NCBI RefSeq assembly: GCF_900101105.1
Contig: NZ_FNGA01000002.1
Location: forward strand, 810,479 to 874,478
Source: Maridesulfovibrio ferrireducens
GTDB taxonomy: Bacteria; Desulfobacterota; Desulfovibrionia; Desulfovibrionales; Desulfovibrionaceae
Reading direction: 5' to 3'
DNA length: 64,000 nt
Shown here piece by piece: positions 7,167-17,001 of this stretch. Below the pieces are notes generated by a model. The model made no database searches. It saw only the letters and a program-made list of their open reading frames with translations, and was not told the origin of the DNA. How positions within the stretch are numbered: the stretch's first letter is position 1; the number at the start of each line of letters is the position of its first letter. The translations under genes and the position numbers were made by a program.

Positions 7167-10109
7167 TCAGATGTGTTTTTTTTCGATGTTATTTATATCA
7201 CTTTCGCGAAGCAACGGAAGCTTGATTACGAATCTGGTCCACTGACCCGGTTCAGAAAAGACTTCCATACTACCGCCGTGCTGATCGGTTATGATAAAGT
7301 AGGAAACCGATAAACCTAGACCTGTACCTTTTCCCGTAGCCTTAGTGGAGAAAAAAGGCTCAAAAGCTCTATTACAAATATCTGGATTCATGCCCGGGCC
7401 GTTATCTTCAATTTGAATGACTGCCATGCCATCCTTTTCAGAAGTCCGCAACACGAAAAAAGGACTGCCGTCTTTGTAATCCTTTTCAGTCATAGCCTCG
7501 CCGGCGTTCTTAAAAAGGTTAAGAAAAACCTGCTGAATCTGATTACCTTCACAATATACAGGAGGCAAACTTGGATCGTACTCCCGATACACTGCTATTT
7601 GCTTAAAATCATAAGATTTTTTAAGATCATAATCGCTCACAATCAATTCTATAGATTGATCCAGAAGAACAGCTATGTCGTGTTTGGTGAAATTATCACC
7701 GCTTTTTCTGCTGAAATTGAGCATATTGCTTACAATTTTTGCCGCCCGGTTTCCAGATTCATGAATACCGTCAAGCATCTTAGGAATTTCACGCAATTCC
7801 AGATAGGCACGCAACTTATCCAAGGCAACATCGCACTCATTTGCAGCATCAATATTACTCTTCTTTTCCCCAAAAAGGCGATTCCTTATATTCTGAGTGT
7901 ACCCAAGGATGGCGGCCAGAGGATTGTTAATTTCGTGAGCCATTCCTGCGGCTAACCCTCCCACAGAAAGCATCTTCTCGGACTGCACCAGAATCTGTTC
8001 AAGGCGGACGCGTTCTGTTACATCGTCAACACGGATAACCGCCCCGTCTATTCCGTTAGCGATTAGGGGAAAGATGGTTATATCTTCATATCGTATCACC
8101 CCGTCAACCATATGGACCCGCTTGGAATCCTCCAAAGGGGAACGACAGCGCATAGCTTCACGAACCCGCTCCATCTCGTCAGAAAGATAAGGCAAAATCT
8201 CTCCCAGAGGATGTCCGGTAACCGCTTTCTTCTTTAATCCAGTGGCCTTTTCAGCCTGAATATTCCACTGAGTAATATCCCCCTCGGCATCCACACTCAC
8301 CAATACCGACGGCATAGAATCAATAATGTTCGCTATATAATTTCGTGCATTGAGCAGATCAAGTTCGGCCTGTTTACGTTCAGTTATATCTGTAACCACA
8401 GCCATGATACGCAATCCCTCAGGCAAATCGAGCCGCCGCAACCTTATATAAGTAGGAAATTCACTTCCATCCTTACGGCGTGCTACCCAGTCAAAGGCCT
8501 GCAAGCCATGTTCGACGCACGAATCTATCAAAAGCAGAGCGTCCTTCTCAGTCAATCCACCACCACTGAGATCTTCAATACTCAGATTATGAGCCTCATT
8601 CTGAGGATGACCGAACGTATTCTCAAAGCTTTGGCTTACATCGAAAATAGCACCTTCTGCATCGTGCAAAATAACAGTGTCGGGCAAAGTATCGAGAAGA
8701 GACTGCAATCTTTCAGTCGAAGCCAGTAAACGCTGACGAGATTGAAAGAGAGCCTTACTCATCTGGTTGAAAGTCGCGGCCAATTCGCCAATTTCATCGT
8801 CGGATTCGATAGGAATAAAGACCTTATCCTCTCCTCCGGACAAAGCCCGGGCGGCGCCAGTGAGCGCAAGGACCGGATGCGTGATGCCGCGGGTAACGCG
8901 TACGGCGACAATAAGGACCGCCAGTACTATGCACAACACAACCACAAGGGCATAGTGCGACTGCGTAGCAATTTTAGCCAGATTCGCAGCTTCGGAATAA
9001 CCGAGCACTATGGTCCACGGCATGTAGCGAAGGCGAACCTTAACGTTCAACGTAGGTTCGCTGTCTGGCCCATATAGAGAAGTGTGGAAAAATGTAACAC
9101 CGGGATCAGACAGTTCCTTCTTGCTCATACCAATAACAAGCCCTTGATCGGATTCAACAGTGATACGCCTCTCGGATGCAATCTGCGCCTTGACGTTCTG
9201 ATACAGTGAAAAAGTAGGAGTAAGCACTAAATCCGGTCGATGGCTGTCCGCCAATCGGAGTCCCTCGTCACCGAAAAGAGCGGCGCTGAAAGCATGATCC
9301 TCAATGTCCATCCTCGGCAGAATCATCTGCTGGAGAACAGCAGCATTGTAACGGGACCGCAGTACACCCAGTATACGTCCGGAGGTATCACGCACCGGAG
9401 AGCTGAAATATAAAGACGGTTGCTGCGCACTTTCTGATACCCCCACAGCAGCGACGTAAGGCAATCCCGTTTCTATGGGAATTAAAAAATAATCCCGATT
9501 AGATTTGTCCAACCCTGTATCAAACCCGAAAGTGTCAGCCACTGCGCGACCACTCAAATCCAAAAGAGCTAGAGAAGTTATGTTGGTCGGATCACGCCGC
9601 TTGAGCGAGGTGAGAATACCCATAGCCGCCAGCTCTTCAGGAGAGCCTGCCCGCTTATCAGGAGGCAGAGACAGGTATTGCGCAAATTGTGAGATTGTAG
9701 ATTCTGTTCGAACAGTGGAAAGATTTGCCAAGATAAAAGAATCGATAGATTCTGCTGTATGCGAAGCTGCGGCAAGCATGGCCTGACGGCTGTTCTCCGA
9801 AAGGGCTTCAGAGGTCACTTTCTGATCTAAAATGGATAAAATACAAATGGGAACCAGCGATATAAATAAAAAGGAACTGATCAGCTTGGTCCGTAGCCCC
9901 GTTGTCCATAAAAAAGCACGTAACGCCAAAAGCACTACCAGCAACGCTATGGAAACCAGCACCACCTCTGTAGCATTAGAAAAAAATAAAAAAACAGGCT
10001 CCTCTGCATGGCTTGCCAATACAGATCTTGCAAAAAGAAGCACAGCCAAGCTTATACACATAGACAGTGTAATTCTGAAGCTGAGAATGCGCCGGATAAA
10101 CTTGATCAT
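7167..10109 (-). CDS. Membrane sensor histidine kinase (Cache-HAMP-PAS-PAS-HisKA-HATPase)
   Basis: A 980-residue two-component sensor. Two or three N-terminal hydrophobic segments (~12-32, ~48-68, ~75-92) are followed by a large periplasmic double-Cache-like domain (~100-375), a membrane helix (~380-400), HAMP (~405-460), two PAS domains each ending in a coiled linker (one ends TERKQAELDLL), a phosphoacceptor box GMAHEINNPLAAILG and a HATPase domain with NLFKNAGEAM (N box), DNGPGM (G1) and GKGTGLGLS (G2). There is no receiver domain, so a partner regulator must exist elsewhere. Its start overlaps the stop of the upstream lipoprotein binding-protein gene by four bases, suggesting the two act together: the binding protein may present a ligand to the kinase. 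Confidence 0.9.
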   Translation of the reverse strand: MIKFIRRILSFRITLSMCISLAVLLFARSVLASHAEEPVFLFFSNATEVVLVSIALLVVLLALRAFLWTTGLRTKLISSFLFISLVPICILSILDQKVTSEALSENSRQAMLAAASHTAESIDSFILANLSTVRTESTISQFAQYLSLPPDKRAGSPEELAAMGILTSLKRRDPTNITSLALLDLSGRAVADTFGFDTGLDKSNRDYFLIPIETGLPYVAAVGVSESAQQPSLYFSSPVRDTSGRILGVLRSRYNAAVLQQMILPRMDIEDHAFSAALFGDEGLRLADSHRPDLVLTPTFSLYQNVKAQIASERRITVESDQGLVIGMSKKELSDPGVTFFHTSLYGPDSEPTLNVKVRLRYMPWTIVLGYSEAANLAKIATQSHYALVVVLCIVLAVLIVAVRVTRGITHPVLALTGAARALSGGEDKVFIPIESDDEIGELAATFNQMSKALFQSRQRLLASTERLQSLLDTLPDTVILHDAEGAIFDVSQSFENTFGHPQNEAHNLSIEDLSGGGLTEKDALLLIDSCVEHGLQAFDWVARRKDGSEFPTYIRLRRLDLPEGLRIMAVVTDITERKQAELDLLNARNYIANIIDSMPSVLVSVDAEGDITQWNIQAEKATGLKKKAVTGHPLGEILPYLSDEMERVREAMRCRSPLEDSKRVHMVDGVIRYEDITIFPLIANGIDGAVIRVDDVTERVRLEQILVQSEKMLSVGGLAAGMAHEINNPLAAILGYTQNIRNRLFGEKKSNIDAANECDVALDKLRAYLELREIPKMLDGIHESGNRAAKIVSNMLNFSRKSGDNFTKHDIAVLLDQSIELIVSDYDLKKSYDFKQIAVYREYDPSLPPVYCEGNQIQQVFLNLFKNAGEAMTEKDYKDGSPFFVLRTSEKDGMAVIQIEDNGPGMNPDICNRAFEPFFSTKATGKGTGLGLSVSYFIITDQHGGSMEVFSEPGQWTRFVIKLPLLRESDINNIEKKHI

Positions 10110-11098
10110 TTTACGTCGGCTCCCATGCCTTGCACATATGACGGATCAAGAATTTTGTTCAGATCAGGAGCCGTGAAAACGTCACCTACACTTATAAAAA
10201 AATCTACCTGCTTAGCGCCGGTGTCGAAGAGCGAAGTACGCTCATCCTCTTTAGTAAAAGCCTTCTGATTATCCGAGCGCGACAAAATTCGACAACCTTC
10301 TATAGAAATATCTTCGGCACGCTGCCCGGTGGCCTTGGCAATGATAGCATCACACTCTTCCCTGTTTGCCATCCAGTATTCCTGTGCCTCAAACCACGCA
10401 TCCACAAAAGCCTGCACCTCTGGGCGGCGCTTTTTCGCAACTGCCCCCTGAAAAACGATTACATCAGGAACCATTCCCGGCGTATCAGCCGTGGTAAAAA
10501 GTACTTTATAACCTTTTGCCTCAGCCTTTGAGAGATAAGGTTCCCATGTGTACCCCCCTTGAATCTGTTCAGGCATAGTATCCAGAACTATTTCCGGCCC
10601 GACATCTACAAGGATAAGATCGTTTCGCGAAAGACCGTGACGGCGCAACAAAGTGGTGATTATGAACTCGCTTCCGGACAGCGCTCCTTGAATGCCTATG
10701 CGCTTTCCTGCCAAATCCTCCGGAGTAACAATATCCGAGGTTACAACAACTCCTTCAGCTCCGTCTGAGTTATCAGTGGCCAGAACCACCTTCATATCCG
10801 GAACATTGATTTTCAAAAGTTCGTAAAGCCCTCCGTGAGCAGCATCAATCTTGGAAGCCGCAAAGTCGGAAAATATGTCCGTATAAGAGGAGTAAAGTAT
10901 TGGCTCTACCTGCACGCCGTGCTTATCGAAAAAACCTTTTTCTTTGGCAATAACAATGGGGTACCATCCGGGCCATAGAAACCATCCCACACGCAGAGGC
11001 TTGGACTGAACAGGCTGAGGAGCTTGGGAACAGGCCGGAATAAGAACAACCGTTGCCGTCAGAATTAATACGAGGAAATATGACAAGAGTTTACGCAT
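10106..11098 (-). CDS. NMT1/SsuA-type substrate-binding lipoprotein
   Basis: A 330-residue periplasmic binding protein with a lipoprotein signal (MRKLLSYFLVLILTA, then VVLIPAC with the lipobox cysteine). The body (LRVGWFLWPGWYPIVIAKEKGFF, then VEPILYSSYTDIFSDFAASKIDA) matches the NMT1/TauA/SsuA/ThiY fold used for sulfonates, nitrate, bicarbonate or thiamine precursors. An open frame extends 18 codons upstream, but GAGAGG seven bases before the ATG at 11098 and the clean signal peptide fix this start. There are no permease or ATPase genes next to it; instead it overlaps the Cache histidine kinase, so it is more likely a sensor accessory than a transporter component. Confidence 0.85.
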   Translation of the reverse strand: MRKLLSYFLVLILTATVVLIPACSQAPQPVQSKPLRVGWFLWPGWYPIVIAKEKGFFDKHGVQVEPILYSSYTDIFSDFAASKIDAAHGGLYELLKINVPDMKVVLATDNSDGAEGVVVTSDIVTPEDLAGKRIGIQGALSGSEFIITTLLRRHGLSRNDLILVDVGPEIVLDTMPEQIQGGYTWEPYLSKAEAKGYKVLFTTADTPGMVPDVIVFQGAVAKKRRPEVQAFVDAWFEAQEYWMANREECDAIIAKATGQRAEDISIEGCRILSRSDNQKAFTKEDERTSLFDTGAKQVDFFISVGDVFTAPDLNKILDPSYVQGMGADVK

Positions 11099-11250
11099 AT
11101 CAAAACCTCTCGTGAAAGTTCGCGATGCAAGTCCTGCAAACCCAAATACCATCGCACTAAATGTTTATCAAATTAATTGCCGTTCCCGAAAGACTTTCAG
11201 AGCATGCAAAATATAACTTTTTCTCAAAATTCATTGCAAAACATTTAAGA

Positions 11251-11293
11251 TAAAAAAGCAAGAGCCGTTCCGATTTAAATCGGAACGGCTCTT
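11251..11293 (-). terminator. Intrinsic terminator of the MCP gene
   Basis: A perfect 34-base palindrome (17-bp arms 11260-11276 and 11277-11293, AAGAGCCGTTCCGATTT and its complement) followed on the minus strand by GC and six T. It ends the chemotaxis gene transcribed from the right. Confidence 0.88.
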
Positions 11294-11334
11294 ATTACAT
11301 ACAAGAAGAATGTTCTACTCGCGTAGAATCAGGA

Positions 11335-13368
11335 TTAACTATTATCACTATTAATTTCTTCAATTATACTTTGAAGACGTTGTGCCTGCGAAGCTAGATT
11401 CATCACAGCTTCAGAAGACTGACGCATCGCATCACTTGTTTCAGTTGAGATATTATTAATTTCATCTATTGCGCGATTTATTTCTTCAGACGTGGACGAC
11501 TGCTCTTCACAAGCGGTGGCTATGCCCCTGATCTGATCAGAAACTTCATCGGTCAACTTCTGAATTCCTATTAGCGATTCACCGGCATTCTTCGCCATTT
11601 CAGAGACTGAAACAACTTCTTTTACAGTGTCTTCACACTGAGCCATACTGTTGCGTGTGCCATTCTGGATACCTGAAATAGCATCTTCAACTTCTTTTGT
11701 TGCTGTCATTGTTTTTTCAGCAAGCTTGCGAACTTCATCCGCTACTACAGCAAAACCCCGCCCGGCTTCACCTGCACGTGCGGCCTCAATTGCGGCGTTC
11801 AGTGCCAACAGATTAGTTTGATCAGCAATATCAGAAATTACATCTATAATTTCTCCAATTTTTTCAGAGCTATGTCCAAGCTGAACCATTTCATTCTGAA
11901 GATTTTCAGAATGTTTTTGGACTTCACTGATTCCACCAATCATTGTATCTACAATATTTGCACCGGAGGATGCAGTGGCTTTCGCATCATGCGCCGTACC
12001 CGAAGCATGACCTGTGCTTTCTGCAACTTCTAATACAGAGGCCGTCATCTGCTCCATAGCAGTTGCAGTTTCACTTGTACGCTGAGCCTGTATGTCGGAA
12101 CCTGTGGACGACTGCTCTATTTGAGCTGATAATTCTTCTGATGCTGTGGAAATTATAGCTACAACTCCTTCAAGTTCGCGAGCCGCCTGCAACATGCCTT
12201 CACGCTTGGCTGTTTCAGCCTGTGCTCTAGCTTCCTCTGCTTCGGCCATGGCTTGGTGAGCTTTTTCTGTCTCGCCTGCAGCCAAACGAGTCTGTTCCTG
12301 AGCATGTGCAATCATGTCTTTAAGATTTGCAACCATTTTTATCAGAGCGCCTGCGAGGACTCCGACCTCATCTCTGGTTGTAACAGTAAGTTCGTGATCC
12401 AAATTACCTTCCGCAACAAAAGAAGCAAATTCAGTAGTAAGAACGATGGGTTTCGCTAAAGATTTTCCTATCAACCATGCTGCAAGAATCATAAGAGGAA
12501 CAATTACCAGAATTACAAGCAATGATGAATTAACAACATTAGACTCCGCCTTCATTAATGCTTCAACAGGCATTCCAATGAACCACATACCTAAATTTTG
12601 CCCGGAGATTCCTTTTATAGGCCAATATGCTGTCTGAAATTCTTTGCCGAGAATATTGTTACGAGCTAAAAAAGTTGCCCCTCTATCAAGAACAGTCGCA
12701 ATTACTTCAGGATTACTAATTCTGGAGCCGACGACTCGTTGCCCGGACTTAAATATTGTTGTCATTGCGCGTGTTTCTTTATTAAAAACCGTAACTTCCA
12801 GACCTGTAAATTCTTTAATATCATCAACAAAGGATTCCTTGTTCAAGGAAACACCAAGAGAAACGGTTCCAATTACTCTGCCATCATATTTAACCGGTGA
12901 AGAAGCACGTAATGAGAAAGGAACTTCTGTTCCCCTGACAATCCCGACCTGACTTTGATTGCTAAGCGCGGACCGCACCGTAGCTTGACTGTTTACATTA
13001 TCTCCACGCCTATCAGAATGACCGCGGGCAAGAACTTTACCATCAGCATCTGTCACAGTAATCAGATCGGCTCCTGTTTCTCTTAAAAATGAGTCAATCA
13101 CTGATTTTAGCTTAGAATAATTTTTCGACTGAACAGCTTCAACCAGCTCGTCCTCGTTAGCTGCCATTTTAGATTCTTCAAGATACCCATTCGAAAGCGT
13201 GGCAATATGATTATCGACAACTTTTTTTAAGGTCTTGATGTTGTTGCTTGATTCAATTGCAAACCCTTGGGACATGTAATAATCAACCGTAAAAAAAATG
13301 GATGATGCAGTTAAAAGCACCATACATACTGACATCAATACTATCTTATTCAAAATACTGAACTTCAT
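11335..13368 (-). CDS. Methyl-accepting chemotaxis protein with Cache sensor
   Basis: A 677-residue chemoreceptor. TM1 is ~8-30; a periplasmic Cache-type domain runs ~35-275 (with [19 protein letters not shown] and [17 protein letters not shown], the usual Cache strands); TM2 is ~280-300; HAMP follows; a helical linker rich in Ala/Glu leads to the cytoplasmic four-helix bundle. The hairpin tip carries the signature [19 protein letters not shown], then [18 protein letters not shown], which docks CheA/CheW. It is a single gene with its own terminator. The ligand is unknown; Cache domains of this type often sense organic acids or amino acids. Confidence 0.95.
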   Translation of the reverse strand: MKFSILNKIVLMSVCMVLLTASSIFFTVDYYMSQGFAIESSNNIKTLKKVVDNHIATLSNGYLEESKMAANEDELVEAVQSKNYSKLKSVIDSFLRETGADLITVTDADGKVLARGHSDRRGDNVNSQATVRSALSNQSQVGIVRGTEVPFSLRASSPVKYDGRVIGTVSLGVSLNKESFVDDIKEFTGLEVTVFNKETRAMTTIFKSGQRVVGSRISNPEVIATVLDRGATFLARNNILGKEFQTAYWPIKGISGQNLGMWFIGMPVEALMKAESNVVNSSLLVILVIVPLMILAAWLIGKSLAKPIVLTTEFASFVAEGNLDHELTVTTRDEVGVLAGALIKMVANLKDMIAHAQEQTRLAAGETEKAHQAMAEAEEARAQAETAKREGMLQAARELEGVVAIISTASEELSAQIEQSSTGSDIQAQRTSETATAMEQMTASVLEVAESTGHASGTAHDAKATASSGANIVDTMIGGISEVQKHSENLQNEMVQLGHSSEKIGEIIDVISDIADQTNLLALNAAIEAARAGEAGRGFAVVADEVRKLAEKTMTATKEVEDAISGIQNGTRNSMAQCEDTVKEVVSVSEMAKNAGESLIGIQKLTDEVSDQIRGIATACEEQSSTSEEINRAIDEINNISTETSDAMRQSSEAVMNLASQAQRLQSIIEEINSDNS

Positions 13369-13617
13369 ACAAAAGACCTTCTATTCTTTTAATTAATAAA
13401 ATGAACTATCCACAAAATATAAATAATTTGCTCAAAAAAATTCTACAGCACAACACTTGTTAAAAAGGATCAGTCAGTTACTTATCCCCAAGTAAACGTC
13501 AATTATTTAAAAAACCTGCAACACAAAATATTATCAATCACATTAAGCTATAACGCCCTATGGCTAATCCTCAATTTTTTTATTACAAATATGCTTGTTA
13601 TCGTTTCGATCTTGAAC
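13369..13617. other. AT-rich intergenic region upstream of the MCP gene
   Basis: About 250 AT-rich bases between the MCP start and the terminator of the 92-residue gene. I see no gene, riboswitch or clear promoter consensus, though the MCP promoter must lie here. Confidence 0.6.
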
Positions 13618-13653
13618 AAAAAAAGAGCACCCATCTTATAAAGATGGATGCTC
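13618..13653 (-). terminator. Intrinsic terminator of the small Bro-N-like gene
   Basis: A 13-bp stem with one mismatch (13625-13637 with 13641-13653), followed on the minus strand by seven T (A tract 13618-13624). Confidence 0.8.
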
Positions 13654-13689
13654 GAGTCATCATGACCAACAAGCTGTTTACAACTCAGT

Positions 13690-13965
13690 TTACCAAGGGA
13701 GAGGATCTGGGATAACTATATCCTCAGCATAATCGTATCCCTCAAACTGAACTGCAAACCATTCAAAAAAAAGATCATTACTAAAAATACGGCGTCCAAC
13801 TTCTACTTTATCCCATACTGCATTCTCGCCGACTGCAAGCTCTTCTGAAGCTGTAGCCATCACGGCATTAATATCTTCAGGACAAAAGTAAGGGACGTTC
13901 TCAATAACGAAATACCGAATCGTAAACTCTCCAAAATCAACCTGTTTCAAAGACAAATCACGCAT
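13690..13965 (-). CDS. Small protein resembling a Bro-N/antirepressor N-terminal fragment
   Basis: A 91-residue acidic protein. The start FGEFTIRYFVIENVPYFCPEDINAVM recalls the first strands of phage BRO-N/antirepressor domains, which read roughly 'f..ir.v.idgepyFvakDv', but the domain's later part is missing and the match is from memory only. The ATG at 13965 follows GAGGGG by five bases; a GTG six bases further upstream sits on the ribosome site and is rejected. It is a single gene with its own terminator. It could be a free-standing small adaptor or a remnant of phage origin; no phage genes surround it. Confidence 0.6.
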   Translation of the reverse strand: MRDLSLKQVDFGEFTIRYFVIENVPYFCPEDINAVMATASEELAVGENAVWDKVEVGRRIFSNDLFFEWFAVQFEGYDYAEDIVIPDPLPW

Positions 13966-14086
13966 ACTCACCCCTCAACACTCAATGGTTAACTGCATTA
14001 TCCAATCATGTCTTCTAACGCATATTATACCAGTTAAAACACATCATATATAAAGGAATGTTCTTCCTTTCATGCCATATTCAGAT

Positions 14087-14119
14087 AAAAAAAGAACCTC
14101 ACTTGAAAAAATGAGGTTC
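14087..14119 (-). terminator. Intrinsic terminator of the metallophosphoesterase gene
   Basis: An 8-bp stem (14094-14101 with 14112-14119) and, on the minus strand, a run of seven T. Confidence 0.75.
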
Positions 14120-14174
14120 GTCAATATCGTAATGAAAGCAAATAAATCCTACAGCAAAAAAAAACTGTTTTATG

Positions 14175-15569
14175 TTAAAGCCGTACTGAATCTTTAGCCA
14201 TTTCAGTTACGTCCTCATTTTCAAAATTATATAGTTTTACAGCTGTTTGTGAGTTTTCATCCGCCCTCTGTGGAGTTATGACTACAAAAGTCATTGTGAC
14301 GTTATCGGGATTATGATCAATCCATGTTCCTGAGTTTACATAGACTGTTTTTTCCCCTTTATCACTTGTAGAGACATTCATTTTAGGGACATGGCTATGA
14401 CCGAAAACAACAAGTTTTTTATCAGAAGCGGGATTCATAAAATATTGGGTTACTGCCATACTATCCGTTTGGCTTGCAGAAATAACATTATCAATTGCCT
14501 CGGCAGTAGGGATTGGTACAGGAACATTATTAAGAAGACACCTTGCAGCCCAGTTATCTTGAATTCCGTTAAAAAGATTTACCAAAATTACACCTTTCGC
14601 GACAGCTTGCGAAGGAAGTAAATCCTCAACTTTATATGTAACGGTAAATTTGTTAACATTTGTAACAATAATACTTTCGTTAAAAAGATTTTTTATAGGA
14701 AATGCCTTCAACGTCCAAGCCCATTTTACCCAATATTTATATAACAAAGTCTGACTATCAGTCCCAGCAGGGTCAGGAATGACAAGGGGTATTACATCGG
14801 CTCCGCTTTTACAGTTCTGTACAACATGCAAAGCTGCAATTCGTGTAAAAAAATAACCCGGAGGCAATATTGTTCCCGGTGCGGCAACTTGATTGGAAAT
14901 CGGATCCGGTGAACAAAAAAAGTTGTATCGATGGCCATGCTCAATCGCAATTTTAGGCTGCCCAACGGGTGAATATGTTCCCAGGCCCAACAACCCCGCA
15001 TCACGAGCCTGATTTATTCCGGGCAATACGTTTTCAACATTTGCATCCGTAATCGTTAAATCATGATTTCCCGGAACATATGTAACTAAAATTTTTCCAG
15101 CTGTAATGATACGATTAAAAGCATCAAACACCCTTTTGTTCGTTACGGCTATACGCTCAACAAAATCGAACTGATCATATCCCTGATAGGTATCTACTGT
15201 TGCCGGTACAAACCACTCGTCAAGCAAGTCTCCCGCAATAACCAGTTCCTTAACATTCGTTGAATCTTCAACCCTTTTGAGAAAATTTTCAAGAGGAATC
15301 AAATTGTCTTTAGTTTCTGTATAACTTATATCAGCACCGAGATGAAGATCACTTATAACGACAATCAAATCTCTTTCATTGCTGCCATTATTGAATGGGT
15401 CAAGACCACCATCTCCCTGATAACATGAAGTCAGCAGGCAAGCGGGCCCCATGCTCATAACTGCAGCAGTTGTTGTTGCACTGAACTTCATAAAATCGCG
15501 GCGGGATATCCCTTTCTTTTTAAAACTGTTCTCAGCTTTAGGATTTCCTATTTCAGCAGATAATTTCAT
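14175..15569 (-). CDS. Tat-exported calcineurin-like metallophosphoesterase
   Basis: A 464-residue protein with a twin-arginine signal (GISRRDFMKFSATTTAAVMS), possibly lipidated at the following LLTSC. The binuclear-metal phosphoesterase motifs follow in order: ISDLHLG, AGDLLDEW, VPGNHDL, and VFGHSHVPK near the C-terminus, plus IEHGHRYNF. It should hydrolyse phosphomono- or diesters outside the cytoplasm; the substrate cannot be deduced. A long insertion (~210-350) between the GNHD and GHSH motifs is hydrophobic in places (YKYWVKWAWTLKAFPI) and may contact membrane. It is a single gene between terminators. Confidence 0.88.
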   Translation of the reverse strand: MKLSAEIGNPKAENSFKKKGISRRDFMKFSATTTAAVMSMGPACLLTSCYQGDGGLDPFNNGSNERDLIVVISDLHLGADISYTETKDNLIPLENFLKRVEDSTNVKELVIAGDLLDEWFVPATVDTYQGYDQFDFVERIAVTNKRVFDAFNRIITAGKILVTYVPGNHDLTITDANVENVLPGINQARDAGLLGLGTYSPVGQPKIAIEHGHRYNFFCSPDPISNQVAAPGTILPPGYFFTRIAALHVVQNCKSGADVIPLVIPDPAGTDSQTLLYKYWVKWAWTLKAFPIKNLFNESIIVTNVNKFTVTYKVEDLLPSQAVAKGVILVNLFNGIQDNWAARCLLNNVPVPIPTAEAIDNVISASQTDSMAVTQYFMNPASDKKLVVFGHSHVPKMNVSTSDKGEKTVYVNSGTWIDHNPDNVTMTFVVITPQRADENSQTAVKLYNFENEDVTEMAKDSVRL

Positions 15570-15844
15570 AAGAACTTACATCCCTCAATTTAAAATCAAA
15601 GGGCCTTCCCCCTCCGACAGCATACTTTTCAATCCAGAATCAGAAATATATCAAACGCCAAAACCGTGAATATACGAATTTTATTTTACAGCAGCGATTG
15701 CCCTGCAAACCTTTATTCAAGATTATTATATTTCTCACTCTTTCTAGCGTATAGTGTTAATAATATCAATATGTTATTAACACTATCATTCAGGTTTCAT
15801 TAAAAAGCATGCACCATTGAGGGGACACTGCCCCTCCTCAATAA
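15570..15844. repeat. Intergenic region with two successive inverted repeats
   Basis: The gap between the metallophosphoesterase start and the next terminator contains a 13-bp perfect inverted repeat (15751-15763 with 15774-15786, 10-base loop, no T tract) and a shorter one (TTGAGG at 15817-15822 with CCTCAA at 15837-15842, inner GG/CC). A third hairpin, the terminator of the following gene, starts at 15845. No gene is seen. The first repeat is AT-rich and could be an operator or part of an RNA. Confidence 0.5.
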
Positions 15845-15877
15845 AAAAGGGCTAGCTAAATAATTAGCTAGCCCTTT
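15845..15877 (-). terminator. Intrinsic terminator of the solute-binding protein gene
   Basis: A 13-bp stem (AAAGGGCTAGCTA with TAGCTAGCCCTTT) with a six-base loop. On the minus strand it is followed by T residues from the A tract at 15843-15849. Confidence 0.8.
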
Positions 15878-15905
15878 GACATTATGACGACACTTAAAAA
15901 CTCAG

Positions 15906-16772
15906 CTAGTCACACAGAACTTTATCTGTAATATCATTTTGATATGCTTTTTCTAATTTCTTTTTGAAATTGTCAGGAGTCCAGTTCTTTACGAGTGTTT
16001 CAAGACGACCAGAACAGATCATGTCTTCTAAAATTGCATCAATTTTACGAATCATGACCTCTCCCCATTTGGTTTTAGGCGTAGCATAATAGCGATATAT
16101 AGGGGTAACTGGCAGCTCTAAACATTCAATGAACTCTATATTCGATTTCTTTATATCATCTTGGTGTGTATAATAGGCTACAAGTGGGTCAGCAAAGAAG
16201 AAATCAATTCTATTGTGAAGAAGTAAATTTATTTGATCAATAGTGTCGAAAGCTGCGACTCCGTGATTTTTAGAATTTGTTTCTTTTATTATATTCAAAA
16301 GTTTCCCATAATATATTCCTTTCATATAGCTAAATATATTATTAGTATTGTTTAGATTGGTATATAATGAAAATTTTCCGTTGCTTGTGAATTTATTTTT
16401 ATCTTCTTTTCTAATAACAGCAACTATACTCCATGAAACCATACAAGGATATTTTGAATAATATAAATATTTTTCTCGTTCAGTAGTTTTAACTATTCCT
16501 GTAATGACTATATTTTTCCCGGATTTTGCATCTAATAATCTTTTTACTGGAGATCCAATTGCATTGATATGTGTGTCACTGGGTAACATGTTCTGAATAT
16601 ATTCATTAAGTGTATTGCCTAACCCAGAACGTTCTCCTGATGAATTGTACATGAAAAGTGGTGGACAATCGAAACTTGGCCAATATGTTTTATCTTTTGC
16701 AAAAGCTATTTCAATACAAATTAAAACTGACAAGAGAGTAAAGGAAACTATTTTTAATTTGCTAATCCGCAT
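15906..16772 (-). CDS. Periplasmic solute-binding family 3-like protein
   Basis: A 288-residue exported protein with a signal peptide ending EIAFA. The body resembles bacterial family 3 binding proteins (SPVKRLLDAKSG, then SKYPCMVSWSIVAVIRKEDK, then INLLLHNRIDFFFADPLVAYY). The closing segment ends ICSGRLETLVKNW, like the last helix of such proteins. Genes of this form are common in Desulfovibrio without transport partners, and this one also stands alone. An in-frame ATG eight codons upstream (16796) lacks a ribosome site, whereas AGGA lies five bases before 16772 and gives a better signal peptide. It is unusually Lys/Asn-rich and AT-rich compared with its neighbours. Confidence 0.75.
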   Translation of the reverse strand: MRISKLKIVSFTLLSVLICIEIAFAKDKTYWPSFDCPPLFMYNSSGERSGLGNTLNEYIQNMLPSDTHINAIGSPVKRLLDAKSGKNIVITGIVKTTEREKYLYYSKYPCMVSWSIVAVIRKEDKNKFTSNGKFSLYTNLNNTNNIFSYMKGIYYGKLLNIIKETNSKNHGVAAFDTIDQINLLLHNRIDFFFADPLVAYYTHQDDIKKSNIEFIECLELPVTPIYRYYATPKTKWGEVMIRKIDAILEDMICSGRLETLVKNWTPDNFKKKLEKAYQNDITDKVLCD

Positions 16773-16931
16773 ATTAGTCCTGTGGTCGGTTTTCATAGCT
16801 TAACTGATGATTAAGCCACAAAAAAGATTCTCCTAGAAGTTAAATACATTCATTACTGCTAATACAATAAATACGGCTATAATCCCGGCAACAGAAGAAC
16901 GATACTTTAAATAAGAGTGACATACAACAGC

Positions 16932-16969
16932 ACAAAAAAATGGTCTACGATTTTACTCGTAAACCATTT
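16932..16969 (-). terminator. Intrinsic terminator of the subtilase gene
   Basis: A 12-bp stem with one mismatch (16938-16949 with 16958-16969). On the minus strand a run of T follows. Confidence 0.78.
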
Positions 16970-17001
16970 AAATTTATTACCCTATCAGGAACACTTCTTG
17001 G

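Noticed and set aside
7413-7955. 180-codon plus-strand frame
   Set aside because: Lies antisense within the histidine kinase ATPase region; no independent support.
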